DNA from: Euglena gracilis
Lineage: Eukaryota > Euglenida > Euglenophyceae > Euglenales
DNA length: 64,000 bases
Reading direction: 5' to 3'
Assembly (NCBI GenBank): GCA_039621445.1
Contig: CP154954.1
Coordinates: 27,082,123-27,146,122, forward strand
The stretch's first letter is position 1. Every line of letters starts with the position of its first letter. Below are positions 20,100-30,004 of the stretch, piece by piece. Under the pieces are notes generated by a model. The model was given only the letters and a program-made list of their open reading frames with translations, was not told the DNA's origin and did not search any database. Position numbers and translations under genes: made by a program.

Positions 20100-21000
20100 T
20101 TTACGTTACTTTGTTATTGGAGGGGGGGGGGGGGGGTGCGGGGGGGGGGGGGCAGACCCCCCCCCCCGCTCGACGACCAAGGGCACCGAAGGCGCCTTAG
20201 GACTGTTTGTTTCCGATGCGCATGGCATTACATGGCACCTGGCCCTGGGTCGGTTACCCCCCGGAGGGGATTTTGTTATTGGAGGGCGGGGGGGGGGGAC
20301 AGGTGGGGGGGGGGGGGCTGTGCCCCCCTGGGGGCCAGGAGGGGGGGGGGTGGGGGGGACACCCGCCCACCTAAACAGTGGCGCGGTCTGGGTGACCGAA
20401 AATTTTTGACCCCAAAACGACCAAAAGTGCCATTTTGGGCACTTTTTGGGTAAAAATGTGCCAAAAATGCAAAAAATTTTCGGCGCAAAGCGCCGGAGGA
20501 AAAAATTGATCCTTTTTGGGGGGGGTTCCGGATACCCCCCCAGGGTCGGTCTGGACCCCCCCGGCGGGCCAGGAGGGGGGGGGGTGGGGGGGACACCCCC
20601 CACCTAAACCATGCACGCCCTCCTTATATCAAACCCTGTCTTAGGACTGTTTGTTTACGGTGCGCGTGGCATCACATGCGCGCCTGGCCCTGGGTCGGTT
20701 ACCCCCCGGAGGGGGTTTTGTTATTGGAGGGCGGGGGGGGGGGTGCGGGGGGGGCAGCCCCCCCCCCCGCTAGACGACTAAGGGCGCCGAAGGCGCCTTA
20801 GGACTGTTTGCTTACGGTGCGCGTGGCATCACATGCGCGCCTGGCCCTGGGTCGGTTACCCCCCGGAGGGGGTTTTGTTATTGGAGGGCGGGGGGGGGGG
20901 CAGCCCCCCTTCCCGCTAGACGACCAAGGGCACCGAAGGCGCCTTAGGACTGTTTGTTTACGGTGCGCGTGGCATCACATGCGCGCCTGGCCCTGGTAGC
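20100..21000. repeat. Tandem repeats with GTTATTGGAGGGCGGGG core
   Basis: The unit TTAGGACTGTTTG(T/C)TT...GCGCCTGGCCCTGG(GTCGGTTACCCCCCGGAGG)GG(A/G)TTTTGTTATTGGAGGG occurs near 20198, 20640, 20797 and 20946. G-run/C-run pairs and CGCCGAAGGCGCC palindromes join the units. A copy of the dispersed G/C-rich repeat (20276-20640) sits inside the first unit. Confidence 0.8.
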
Positions 21001-21790
21001 ATCGTTTTGCATTACAACGGGGGGTTTTGCATTACATCCCAATGGGGCGGGGGGGCTTAAAATTTTTCTGGGGGGGTCGAAATTTCGGTGGTCGCTGGCG
21101 ACCGGTCGGTCCGACCACCAATGGTCGGTCGACCATGACCAACGGTCACTGGCGACCACCAAAAGTTCCACGGCCAATTTTCCGCAATGAGCCGGTTTTT
21201 TGGGCTCTTGACCAGAGGGGGGGGATTTTCAGCCGTTTCGGGCACTTTGCCCCGTCCCTTCTATTCTTTGAAGCCATGAAGCCAACCGGCATTCGGAATT
21301 CATTTGCCGTATGTTATTTGGGTTGTTATGGTTTATTCCCGAACACGTGTGTTCAGGGTGGTGGGTCTTATTGATCGATATATGCCAAGGATGGTTCAAT
21401 GGACAAAAAAAAACAAAAGATGGCAAAGACCATGCAAGTGGTGAAGCTGTGCTGCCCTTGTATGTATAAAACAAATACAACCCACCTGCCTTTGCCATTC
21501 CTCCGGGGCTGAAGGGGGGGGGATTTTTCGACCGTTTCGGAGCCTTTTGCAAATCCAGGAAAATTCTGAAATTTCAGGGGGAGATTTTCGTGGGGGGGGG
21601 GGGGCAATTTACGCCCAGGGACTGTAAACACAGACTTTGGCGTGCCGAAGTCTGTGTCTAGAAACACAGACTCCGACATAGAAAACTGTGTTCACAATAT
21701 CTGGACCCCGAAACATCCCAATGATGCAGAAATAAACCAAAGAGATTCAAAACCCACTTGGTAAATGCCACAAACCAGTCATCCAGTGAG
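21001..21790. other. Non-coding; contains a putative empty insertion site
   Basis: GGTCGG/CCGACC-rich palindromic patches (21080-21155) resemble 19440-19510. At 21603-21668 lies GGCAATTTACGCCCAGGGAC followed by a small palindrome of AGTCTGTGT. This is the reverse complement of the sequence flanking foldback 3 at 18340-18363 and 19374-19390, without the insertion. Confidence 0.55.
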
Positions 21791-21797
21791 GTGATAA

Positions 21798-22070
21798 CTA
21801 CAGATTTGGTTGCCAGGACATCCCAAATGGAGTTTGGAGTTTGACATATTTTTTTTCTGTCCCAAATGGCCCAAAGGGTGGTTCCCCCAAAAGATCACCA
21901 TACAAGGCAACATCTGGTGGTTCCTCTTGCTGCTCATCAATTTTTTGGAGCCCACCAAAGAACTCTTCGACCGTAGGTGCAGCGCCCAGAGCATTCTCAA
22001 CAACGTTGCAAAGTGCAGCAGGCAACATGGGGTATGCAAAAGAAAGGAGACGATGCAAACCTTGTGTCAT
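21798..22070 (-). CDS. Hypothetical ORF, possibly one exon
   Basis: A 90-residue minus-strand frame of balanced composition, free of homopolymer runs: QGLHRLLSFAYPMLPAALCN, then APTVEEFFGGLQKIDEQQEE, ending FGMSWQPNL. It looks more protein-like than neighbouring frames, but I recognise no family. Upstream (22071-22150) there is no clear start context, so it could be a terminal exon of a host gene or a transposon fragment. Confidence 0.3.
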   Translation of the reverse strand: MTQGLHRLLSFAYPMLPAALCNVVENALGAAPTVEEFFGGLQKIDEQQEEPPDVALYGDLLGEPPFGPFGTEKKYVKLQTPFGMSWQPNL

Positions 22071-22154
22071 CTTTCACCTGTGTTCCCCATTATTTTGGAA
22101 GGATTCTAGTTTGGAAGACCACAGACGGCAGCCAAAATCTGCCCGGCGGCCACA

Positions 22155-22292
22155 TACCATGCTCCCTCCCATATAAGACCCCCCCTCGGGAGCCAAAATC
22201 CCAGGGGGGGGTCTTATATGGGGGGGGGGGTCGGTCCCGGCCAAAGGGCCGGCCTATATGGGGGGGGGGTCTTAAATGGGGGGGGCATGGTA
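22155..22292. repeat. Palindromic element with CATATAAGACCCCCC arms
   Basis: TACCATGCTCCCTCCCATAT...AAGACCCCCCC on the left is matched by inverted GGGGTCTTA(T/A)AT...GGGGGGCATGGTA on the right, with internal copies. Outer ends share TACCATGC with 12687-12772. Confidence 0.7.
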
Positions 22293-22339
22293 TTCTTATT
22301 CCGGAATTTCCAACAGTCCCAGATCTGTACAGTGGATCC

Positions 22340-22605
22340 TACCCGCCCCCCCCCCCTTGTCGTATGACCGGGTTCCTGCAACCTGTGACCGGGGGGGATG
22401 GTCGTAACACCCCCATAACCTGCAACCTGTGACCGGGGGGTGGTCGTAAATGAGGGGGCGGTCATAGGTAAGGTGGTGTTAAATTTTTCGCAACCTGCAA
22501 CCTGTGACCGGGGGGGGGGGGGTCATAACACCCCCATGATCTGCAACCTGTGACCGGGGGGTGGTCGTAAATGAGGGGTGGTCGTACGACTGGGGGGGGG
22601 GGGTA
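22340..22605. mobile_element. MITE family P, copy 2 (TA target)
   Basis: Same order of internal units as 13000-13241, with one additional CTGCAACCTGTGACCGGGGG block. Ends TACCCGCCCC and GGGGGGGTA. Length differences from copy 1 are mainly in G-runs and unit number. Confidence 0.75.
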
Positions 22606-22654
22606 ATTCAGCTTCACTTCGTCCAAAAATCTGTCATCAGTCTGCCGTCCGTCG

Positions 22655-22805
22655 TCGAGGTTGAGAAACACAGGCTTTGACCAGCCATGTTGCTTTATAA
22701 ACACAGCCTTAAACAACTGCGTCTTAAACGCAGACTCTGACCAGAGTCTGCGTTTCGAAACGCAGACTCAGGTCAGAGTCTGCGTTTAAGACGCAGTTCT
22801 TGATA
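22655..22805. repeat. AACGCAGACTC palindromic repeat cluster
   Basis: GTTGAGAAACACAGGCTTTG...ATAAACACAGCC is the inverted counterpart of 18293-18345. It is followed by a hairpin of GTCTTAAACGCAGACTCTGA and its complement (22720-22800). It belongs to the same family as 21612-21668. Confidence 0.6.
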
Positions 22806-23132
22806 CAGAGGCTTGCAACAAACAACGTGAGGAACAGAATGTGTCGGCTCCGTGCGGATGATTGGCTATGACGATCCCGGAGGTCGTACCGACCATGGTC
22901 GGGCCGACCATTGGCCATGGCCTATCGACCATTGGAGGTCGGGCCGACCTGGTCGGCCCGACCTCCAATCATCCGCATTACCCACCCCCTTTTTTAAAAT
23001 TAAACCCCCCCACACCCCCGGAAACTTAAATCAGTATTCAGTAAAATTTAACTCAAAATGCATGTAAAATCATTGGAATGAGGTTGAAACTGGCAAAAAA
23101 ACGTCCCATGTTAAAGAAAGAGACCCTAATGA

Positions 23133-23550
23133 ACTTAGTCGGCCTACGGCCTCCTCCGGGGGGGGGGGGGCCGCCCCCCCCCCCCCCCCCCCCCCCCCCC
23201 GCCCAAAATAACAATATCCCCTTGTTTCTGCAAGGCAACGGTGGCCAAAACGCGCATCCTAACAAAATCCTTTTGTGTGTGCAAGGCAAGGATGGCCAAA
23301 ACGCGCCCCCCAACAAACTCCCTTTGTGCTAACTTAGTCGGCCTACGGCCTCCTCCGGGGGGGGGTGGGGGCCCGCCCCCCCCCGCCCCCCGACCCCCCC
23401 CCGCCCAAAATAACAATATCCCCTTGTGTGTGCAAGGCAAGGATGGCCAAAACGCGCATCCTAACAAAATCCTTTTGTGTGTGCAAGGCAAGGATGGCCA
23501 AAACGCGCCCCCCAACAAACTCCCTTTGTGCTAACTTAGTCGGCCTCCTC
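23133..23550. repeat. Tandem repeat of about 200 bp
   Basis: ACTTAGTCGGCCTACGGCC, a G-run/C-run pair, AAAATAACAATATCCCCTTG and two GCAAGGCAAGGATGGCCAAA sub-units make one repeat. Copies begin near 23135, 23333 and 23533 (last one partial). Confidence 0.8.
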
Positions 23551-23574
23551 CGGGGGGGGGGGGGGGTGCCTCCC

Positions 23575-24840
23575 CCCATCCCTAACCCTAACCCTAATCT
23601 CCAGCCCTAACCGTATCCCTAACCCTAGCCCTAACCCTAACCGTATCCCTAACCCTAACTCTAACCCTGACCCTAACCCTAACCGTATCCCTAACCCTAA
23701 CCCTAATCCCCAGCCCTAACCGTATCCCTAACCCTAACTCTAACCCTAGCCCTAACCCTAACTCTAACCCTAACCCGAACCCTATCCGTATCCCTAACCC
23801 TAACCCTAACTGCATCCCTAACCCTAACCGTATCCCCAAACCAAACTCAAACCGTATCCCTGGCCCGAACCCTAACCCTAACCGTATCCCTAACCCTAAC
23901 AATAACCGTAACACTAACCGTATCCCTAACCCTAACCCTAACCCTAACCCTAACCCTAACCCTAACCGTATCTCCACCTCTAACCCTAACCGAAACCCTA
24001 ACCGTATCCCTAACCCTAACTCTAACCCTGACCCTAACCCTAACCGTATCCCTAACCCTAACCCTAATCCCCAGCCCTAACCGTATCCCTAACCCTAACT
24101 CTAACCCTAGCCCTAACCCTAACTCTAACCCTAACCCGAACCCTATCCGTATCCCTAACCCTAACCCTAACTGCATCCCTAACCCTAACCGTATCCCCAA
24201 ACCAAACTCAAACCGTATCCCTGGCCCGAACCCTAACCCTAACCGTATCCCTAACCCTAACAATAACCGTAACACTAACCGTATCCCTAACCCTAACCCT
24301 AACCCTAACCCTAACCCTAACCCTAACCGTATCTCCACCTCTAACCCTAACCGAAACCCTAACCGTATCCCTAACCCTAACTCTAACCCTAGCCCTAACC
24401 CTAACCGTATCCCTAACCCTAGCCCTAACCCTAACCCGAACCCTATCCGTATCCCTAACCCTAACCCTAACTGCATCCCTAACCCTGACCGTATCCCCAA
24501 CCCAAACTCAAACTATATCCCTGGCCCGAACTCTAACCCTAACCGTATCCCTGACCCTAACAATAACCGTAACACTAACCGTATCCCTAACCCTAACCCT
24601 AATCCCCAGCCCTAACCGTATCCCTAACCCTAACTCTAACCCTATCCCTAACCCTAACCGTATCCCTAACCCTAACTCTAACCCTAACCGAAACCCTAAC
24701 CCTAACTCTAACCCTAACCCTAACTCTAACCGTATCCCTAACAACCCTAATCCCCAGGCCTAACCCTATCCGTTTCCCTAACCCTAACCCTAACTGTATC
24801 CCTAACCCTAACCACAACTGTATCCCTAACCCTAACTCTA
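23575..24840. repeat. Interstitial telomere-like satellite with 361-bp higher-order repeat
   Basis: About 1.27 kb of CCCTAA-type units with recurrent CCGTATCCC variants. The order of variants repeats with a 361-bp period: the block beginning ACCGTATCCCTAACCCTAAC at about 23640 recurs at 24001 and 24362, including rarer words such as CCACCTCTAACC and CAATAACCGTAACAC. The last copy is shorter and rearranged. Long open frames here are artefacts of the repeat. Confidence 0.9.
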
Positions 24841-25304
24841 ATCGAATTTTTTCAAAAATGGGACGTTTTTTGCCAGTTTGGAGGTCATTCCAATGTGTTT
24901 TTATGCATTTTCAGCCAAATTAAGAGAATCAAATTTTGAGGGGGGGGGGCTTAAATTTCAAAAGGGGGGGGGGGTAATGCGGTTGATTGGAGGTCGGGCC
25001 GACCTGGTCGGCCCGACCTCCAGTGGTCGATCGGGCCGACCATAGGTCGGGCCGACCATGGTCGGTACGACCTCCGGGATCGTCATAGCCAATCATCCGC
25101 CCGGGGCCGAATGTGTCAGTGCGAGAGACGTCCGCCGATTCTTGGCGAAATTATGTAAACAACAAAAGGGCCCCGGATGTTGCCCTTGTGGCCTCAATAG
25201 TCCCCACACACACTGCGCGTGCAAATGCATCTGCGCGTTCTGATTCACATAGTCGTAATCTGTTCCATCAGTTTACCAGCTGCCTGTCTCCCAACTACAA
25301 GGAA

Positions 25305-26210
25305 ACGGGCGCCCCTCTGAAACCCGTTTTTTAGTAACGGCGCCTGTCTTGAAACCGTGTCTGGGGGCTCCGGTTTCATGCCGGGACGCCGGTTCGGGCG
25401 GGAAATTTCTGCGCCGAACCGGCGTCCCAGACGCCGGTTCTGGCGTGAAACCGGCGTCTGGGGGACCCAAAATAAAAAGTGCCAAAAAGTGTCCAAAAGG
25501 GTTTGTAGACAGGTGGCAATCATATTTGCGCAGTTTTTGGGTGGTCTTGGGCCAAAAATTGGGGGGTTTTGAGGAACAATTTCCTTTTGGCCAATTTTGG
25601 AGAATTTCTGAAATAGAATACCACGCAGCATGGCAGAAATCTAAGGCCATCTGCTGAAAGCCCTTGAGAAGAGCTTTCAATCGATGGGCAACATGGCAGC
25701 TGAAAAGTGGAATTTCAGATATGCAAATGGGGTCCGAAAAATGCGAACAATGCGATCGCTGGTTTTGAGAGCGCTTTGCAATCTGGCTGAGTTCTGTGTG
25801 TACCAAGCGAAAGGTGTTTGCGAGACCTTTCGTTTGATATGCAAAAGGCAACCTGAGCTGTGAGATTTGACAAATTAGGATGTCAAATTTTGGAATACAC
25901 GACCGCTGTGTGCATTATGGCCGAATCCTGTGGCCATCTGTCGAAAGCCCTTGAGAAGAGCTTTCGATTGATGGGTAACATGGCTTCATAAGTGTGGAAT
26001 CTGCCATTTTTGACCAGCGGCCCATTTGGGCCAAAGTCGCCCAAAACTGCCCCAAACATGGGTATTTTGGGCGAAATTGGCCGTGATTCCTCAGCCGCCG
26101 GTTCGGGCATGAAACCGGAGCCCCCTAGTCACGGTTTCAAAAACTGTGTCCCAGACGCCGGTTCGGGCGTGAAACCTGTGCCTGGGACGCCGGTTCGGGG
26201 GGCTTTTTTC
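25305..26210. repeat. GACGCCGGTT foldback family, copy 1
   Basis: Left arm GAAACCGTGTCTGGGGGCTCC...TTTCATGCC (25350-25382) is inverted at 26107-26139. GACGCCGGTT hairpins occur at both ends. The interior has two diverged direct copies of a block with GAAAGCCCTTGAGAAGAGCTT (25660 and 25945). The related element at 61914-62730 contains the inverted form (ATCGAAAGCTCTTTTCA twice). Exact ends are uncertain. Confidence 0.6.
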
Positions 26211-26225
26211 CGCAGCCCTCCCACT

Positions 26226-26480
26226 ATGGCTAAACGCACGGCAAACTTTGTGAATGGTCTTTTGCCACCTCCCCCTAGGACGGAACTGTTCCTGGCTGCT
26301 CTTGCGGTATACCAGCAAGATGCCAAGAAACCGAAGGTTGACCCCCTTCATGGCACCCGCTGGCACAGGGCACACAGGTGCTCCGGCTCCGTGGCCGGTG
26401 CCAGCTTGCTGGTGTTTGGAGTTCGCCAAACTGTGTCGCCTCTCCCCATGCCTTGTCCTGATGGGAGCTGTTCTGCCTGA
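26226..26480 (+). pseudogene. Unknown gene family X, copy 1 (partial, diverged)
   Basis: Starts MAKRTANFVNGLLPPPPRTE, nearly identical to the start of the minus-strand ORF at 31122-31718. After VDPLHGT it continues in DNA that still aligns with copies 2 and 3 (CCGGCTCCG, GGAGTTCGCCAAACTGTGTC) but with indels that shift the frame. It is therefore a degenerate copy. Confidence 0.5.
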
Positions 26481-26739
26481 CATGGTGTGCTCATTGAACG
26501 CGACGTCGTCACGCGTTGGCTCACGTATCAACGTTCGATTTCAAAAACGATCGTAGGGAGTTGCTGTTTCTTTTATTCGCAAAAACATCGGTCTGAGTGT
26601 GTTCTTGTCATAAACCCCCCGTTTTTGAGTCATTGAACACTCAACCTAGTCTCTTGTTCGTTTAACCCCCCCTTTGAGCCTTGCTGCATTCCCCCCGAAT
26701 AGCCGCGTGAAATTTTTATTGCTCAAAGGCCCTCCCCTT

Positions 26740-26985
26740 TTTTTTTGCTCTAACCTAGATTTTGCCCCCCCCCCCTTTATTTGACCCCCCCCTTTTTTGA
26801 GCATTTGGGTTCGGGGAAATTTTTTTTCATGCGCCGAAGGCGCCGAACTTTTTTTTTGCCCTCTTCCTAAAGAAATTTTTGCCCCCCCCCCTCATTTGAC
26901 CCCCCCCCCCCTTACTTGAGCATTTGGGGGGTCCTTTGGCCCGTGGGTGTGCTCAAATAAAGGGGGGGGGGTAGTCTAGTCTAGA
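26740..26985. repeat. Repeat family with GAGCATTTGGG and TCATGCGCCGAAGGC
   Basis: Ordered blocks: C-run, TTTATTTGACCCCCC, TTTGAGCATTTGGGTTCGGG, TTTTCATGCGCCGAAGGCG, GCCCTCTTCCTAAAG, then GAGCATTTGGGGGGTCCTTTGG and GTGTGCTCAAATAAAGGGG. A copy in inverted orientation spans 51895-52215 with another element inserted in it. Confidence 0.65.
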
Positions 26986-27002
26986 CCTACCTAATCTAGG
27001 GT

Positions 27003-27835
27003 AGAGGACCACCCGGCCTCTCAACCTGTCGCCGAATTTTCATGATAACGATTTTTTGATTGCCACAGATGCCCTAATGGAAAACGTGTCATTGCCACAA
27101 ATGCCTTAATGGAAAACGTGCCTGAACACAGATGCCTTAATGGAAAACGTGTCATTGCCACAAATGCCCTCATGGAAAACGTGTTCATGACCACGAATTT
27201 CAGGGCAGGCATTTGGCGGGCTGAACACGTTTTTAAGACCGGCATCGGGCTCTGGAAATAGGTTTTAAGTCCCCCCCCCCAAATTATTGTCCGAATTATC
27301 CCAAAACCGGCAGAAACCCACCCAAATGGCTCGAAAACCCCCAATCGGGTGAATATGCAAAACTTTGGGAGAAAAATCTCCGTTTTTGGCCACTTTTTAG
27401 CAAAATTTTGCCCCTGCCCATGAGATTCCATACGGTGGCAAGGAAAACCCAGTCAAAATGACCCACAAAAAATACCTAGCCTCCCAAAGAATTTTAAAAC
27501 CAATTTTCTGGGCCCGACACCTGTCTTAAAAACGTGTTCAGCCCGCCAAATGCCTGCCCTGAAATTCGTGGTCATGAACACGTTTTCAATGAGGGCATCT
27601 GTGGCAATGACGCGTTTTCAATTAAGGCATCTGTGGTTAGGCACGTTTTCAATTAAGGCATCTGTGGTTAGGCACGTTTTCAATGAGGGCATCTGTGGCA
27701 AGACACGTTTTCGATTAAGGCATCTGTGTTCAGGCACGTTTTCCATTAGGGCATCTGTGGCAACCCTGAGTAAAAAGCAAAAAACGCTGTCACGAAAAAT
27801 CAGCGGGCGGTTGCGAGGCCGGGTGGTCCTCAACG
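27003..27835. repeat. Foldback with 32-bp CACGTTTTC repeats in both arms
   Basis: The left arm starts GAGGACCACCCGGCCTCTCA and contains inverted CATTAAGGC/GAAAACGTG units. The right arm (27535-27835) contains ACACGTTTTCAATGAGGGCA-type units and ends GAGGCCGGGTGGTCCTC. The 32-bp unit alternates two variants, CATCTGTGGCAATG and CATCTGTGTTCAGG. The centre has TTAAGACCGGCATCGGGC and its inverted partner. Confidence 0.7.
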
Positions 27836-27915
27836 AGTGAGGCGGGTCGGGGGCACTCTACAACACAACAGAAGGCCAGGTTGCCTTGGAGCACAACGAC
27901 ACGGAGTGGCGGACA

Positions 27916-28329
27916 TCACGGAACACGACACGCTTTACACAAAAAAGAGCCATACTTTGGTGGCCGCCGCGAATCTTGGCAATGAAAATGATATGCCAAA
28001 CCGTGTTCAGCTCCACACAATTTCGATTTTTGGGAATGGCAAAGAAGAAAAGAGGTTGCCGAACGTTTCCCTGAAACGAACAAAGTTCCCGACTGCTGCT
28101 CACGTTGAGCCACACATTGTTCAATGACGCTCGCCTCATTGAACAACAGGCTGGGTTCCAGCTCCCATCCCGTCCAGGCAACAAAGAAAGCATCCAGCTC
28201 AGGATAAGAGGCTTGCCGATGTTGACACAGTTTGGCGAACTCCAAACAGTTGGCAACAGCAGCAAGCTCTGCACCTTCGGAGCCGGACTTTTTCTTTGTG
28301 TTGCCCTGTGCCAGCAAGCCAGCAAGCAC
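27916..28329 (-). pseudogene. Unknown gene family X, copy 2 (N-terminally truncated)
   Basis: Shares GNTKKKSGS, GAELAAVANCLEFAKLCQHR, QASYPELDAFFVAWTGWELE and REQQSGTLFVSGKRSATSF with the ORF at 31122-31718. It also shares the C-terminal FLCKACRVP. The segment between SATSF and YGSFLC differs entirely from copy 3, so one of them has an insertion, deletion or intron there. The first about 45 residues are missing. Confidence 0.5.
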
Positions 28330-28339
28330 GTTTTCTAAA

Positions 28340-28451
28340 CAAATTGTGGCTGAGCCAGATTTCAGCCTGAAAACGTGTTCAGGGGGCCCCCTTCGGGGGC
28401 CCCCTGGCTGAACACGTTTTCAGGCTGAAATCTGGGCTCAGCCACAATTTG
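28340..28451. repeat. 112-bp palindrome
   Basis: Arms CAAATTGTGGCTGAGCCAGA...TTCAGCCTGAAAACGTGTTC and their complement flank a GGGGGCCCCC centre. A sister palindrome lies at 32028-32128, at the far side of the next CACGTTTTC array. Confidence 0.85.
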
Positions 28452-29142
28452 GGTGTAGAAATTCTACTGACATTAACGGATTTCAGGCTGAAATTGTTTA
28501 TGTCGATCGATTTCCATTCAGGCGCCCGTTTATGTCGGTCGATTTCCATGAAATCTGTTACTGGTCAGATTGGGAATTTTTAGTGACTTTTGTACATTTT
28601 GGATTTCCCTTTTTTTTCGACATTTTTGGTCCTGTGGGGTTCTGGAGGCGTTACGGACCAGACAAAAAACAAATTTTGCGGCTCATTGCGAGATTGGTGA
28701 TATATTTTTTGGTGGTCACTAGCAACCGGTCCCTAGCGACCATGGTCGCTAGCGACTAGTCGTTGGCGGCTATGGCTACTGACCATTGGTGGTTGGGTTG
28801 GGGGTTCTGGAAGGCATTTGGGTGGGTTTCGAGTCATTTTCCTTCATATTTGGATGAATTTTTTGGAGGGGGTGGGAGGGGGAGGGGGTCAGGTCATCAC
28901 AACTGGCTGAATTTTGGATGGAACGGACGGAAGGACAGAGCTTAAGATTATTTGGGGTGGCAACTGTTAAAACCTGTTTTCTCTGTCAAATGGAAGAAAA
29001 AAACACTCAGAAAAATGAGAAAAAAGGTTGGCCGACATTAACGTATTTCGGGCTGAAATTGACAATGTCCCAAAACGGAACAAAAAAGCATTCAGAAAAA
29101 GGGCCCAAAAGGTTGGTCGATTTCCATGACATCGGAATCCGT

Positions 29143-29338
29143 TTATGTCAGTTGATTTCCATTCAGGCGCCCGTTTGTGTCGGTAGATTTCCATTCAGGC
29201 GCCCGTTTATGTCGGTCGATTTCCATTCAGGCGCCCGTTTATGTCAGTCGATTTCCATTCAGGCGCCCGTTTATGTCAGTCGATTTCCATTCAGGCGCCC
29301 GTTTATGTCTAACGTTTTCCATTCAGGCACCCGTTAAT
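29143..29338. repeat. 32-bp tandem repeat, six units
   Basis: The unit CCGTTTATGTC(A/G)GTCGATTT + CCATTCAGGCGC is repeated about six times without spacers. Single related units occur upstream at 28500-28550. Long open frames across it follow from the 32-nt period. Confidence 0.85.
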
Positions 29339-29435
29339 GGGCCAAAAACCACTTTTTTGGCCATATTTCCGTCCAGGCGGTTCAATCGAATGAATTTCAA
29401 GACAGGTGTCGGGCCCAGACAAAATAGGTTTTAAA

Positions 29436-29539
29436 AAAAATCGACCGACACCAACAGATTCAGCAGGGGCGCCAGGCGGCTCGCTTTGCTCGCTCGCGCC
29501 CGGCGCCCCTGCTGAATCTGTTAGTGTCGGCCGATTTTT
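29436..29539. repeat. Hairpin with about 38-bp stem
   Basis: AAAAATCGACCGACACCAAC...CAGCAGGGGCGCC and its near-perfect complement enclose a CTCGCTTTGCTCGCTCGC loop. Mismatches are few (CGACCGAC against GTCGGCCG). Confidence 0.85.
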
Positions 29540-29647
29540 GTATAGATAACATAAAGGGATTTTGTACTTGTTCGCCACTCGACCCCCGCCCAAAATTTTA
29601 CAAATTGGTTGCCTTGATTTGGGAAACGATTTTATGGGGCCAGTGGA

Positions 29648-29768
29648 AGGAATAGGGTTAGGGTTAGGGTTGAGGGTTAGGGTTGAGGGTTAGGGTTGGG
29701 TTAGGGGTTAGGGTTAGGGGTTTTGGGTTAGGGTCAGGGTTCGGGTTATGGCCAGGGTTAGGGTCGTG
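29648..29768. repeat. Short interstitial TTAGGG-like array
   Basis: About 120 nt of TAGGGTTAGGGT units with variants (TTGAGGG, TTTTGGG, TCAGGG), next to foldback palindromes. Confidence 0.8.
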
Positions 29769-29851
29769 TGCATCGCACAATAATGTGATAAATTGGGTAC
29801 TTGTTCGCTGCACGACCTCCACTTCGGAATTATTCTAAGTCGGACTTTTTA

Positions 29852-30004
29852 GGGTTATTAGAAGGAGTAGGGTTAGGCGCTAATGGCCATGTTGCGCTAA
29901 ACGGCTATGCAGCGCAACCATGGCTATGCGCTGCATGGTTGCTCTGCATAGCCATGCAGCGCAACACGGCCATTAGCGCCTAACCCTACTCCTTCTAATA
30001 ACCC
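29852..30004. repeat. 153-bp palindrome with GGGTTAGG flanks
   Basis: GGGTTATTAGAAGGAGTAGG...TTAGGCGCTAATGGCCATG is mirrored by CATGGCC...ATTAGCGCCTAACCCTACTCC...AATAACCC. The middle is built from GCGC(A/T)ACATGGC units. The half-palindromes at 30380-30470 and 32150-32345 use the same units. Confidence 0.85.

Larger units (their letters stand above)
22846..25108. mobile_element. Mutator-like foldback 2 with a 1.3-kb telomere-like satellite inside
   Basis: Flanked by the perfect 9-bp repeat GAATGTGTC (22837-22845 and 25109-25117). Terminal inverted repeats of roughly 250-280 bp begin GGCTCCGTGCGGATGATTGG on the left and GGCCCCGGGCGGATGATTGG (reverse complement) on the right. They continue through GGAGGTCGTACCGACCATGG and on to a TGGGACGTTTTTTGCCAG-type block (23080-23115 and 24850-24885). 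Between them are three 0.2-kb tandem units and the telomere-like array. No transposase is encoded. Confidence 0.88.

Noticed and set aside
23594-24817. Long minus-strand frames of Gly-Leu-Gly-Leu or Arg-Val-Arg-Val repeats
   Set aside because: Pure products of CCCTAA-type tandem repeats; no protein gene.
29143-29338. Regular 32-bp repeats resembling a CRISPR array
   Set aside because: Units are directly adjacent with no unique spacers, and the context is eukaryotic foldback DNA.
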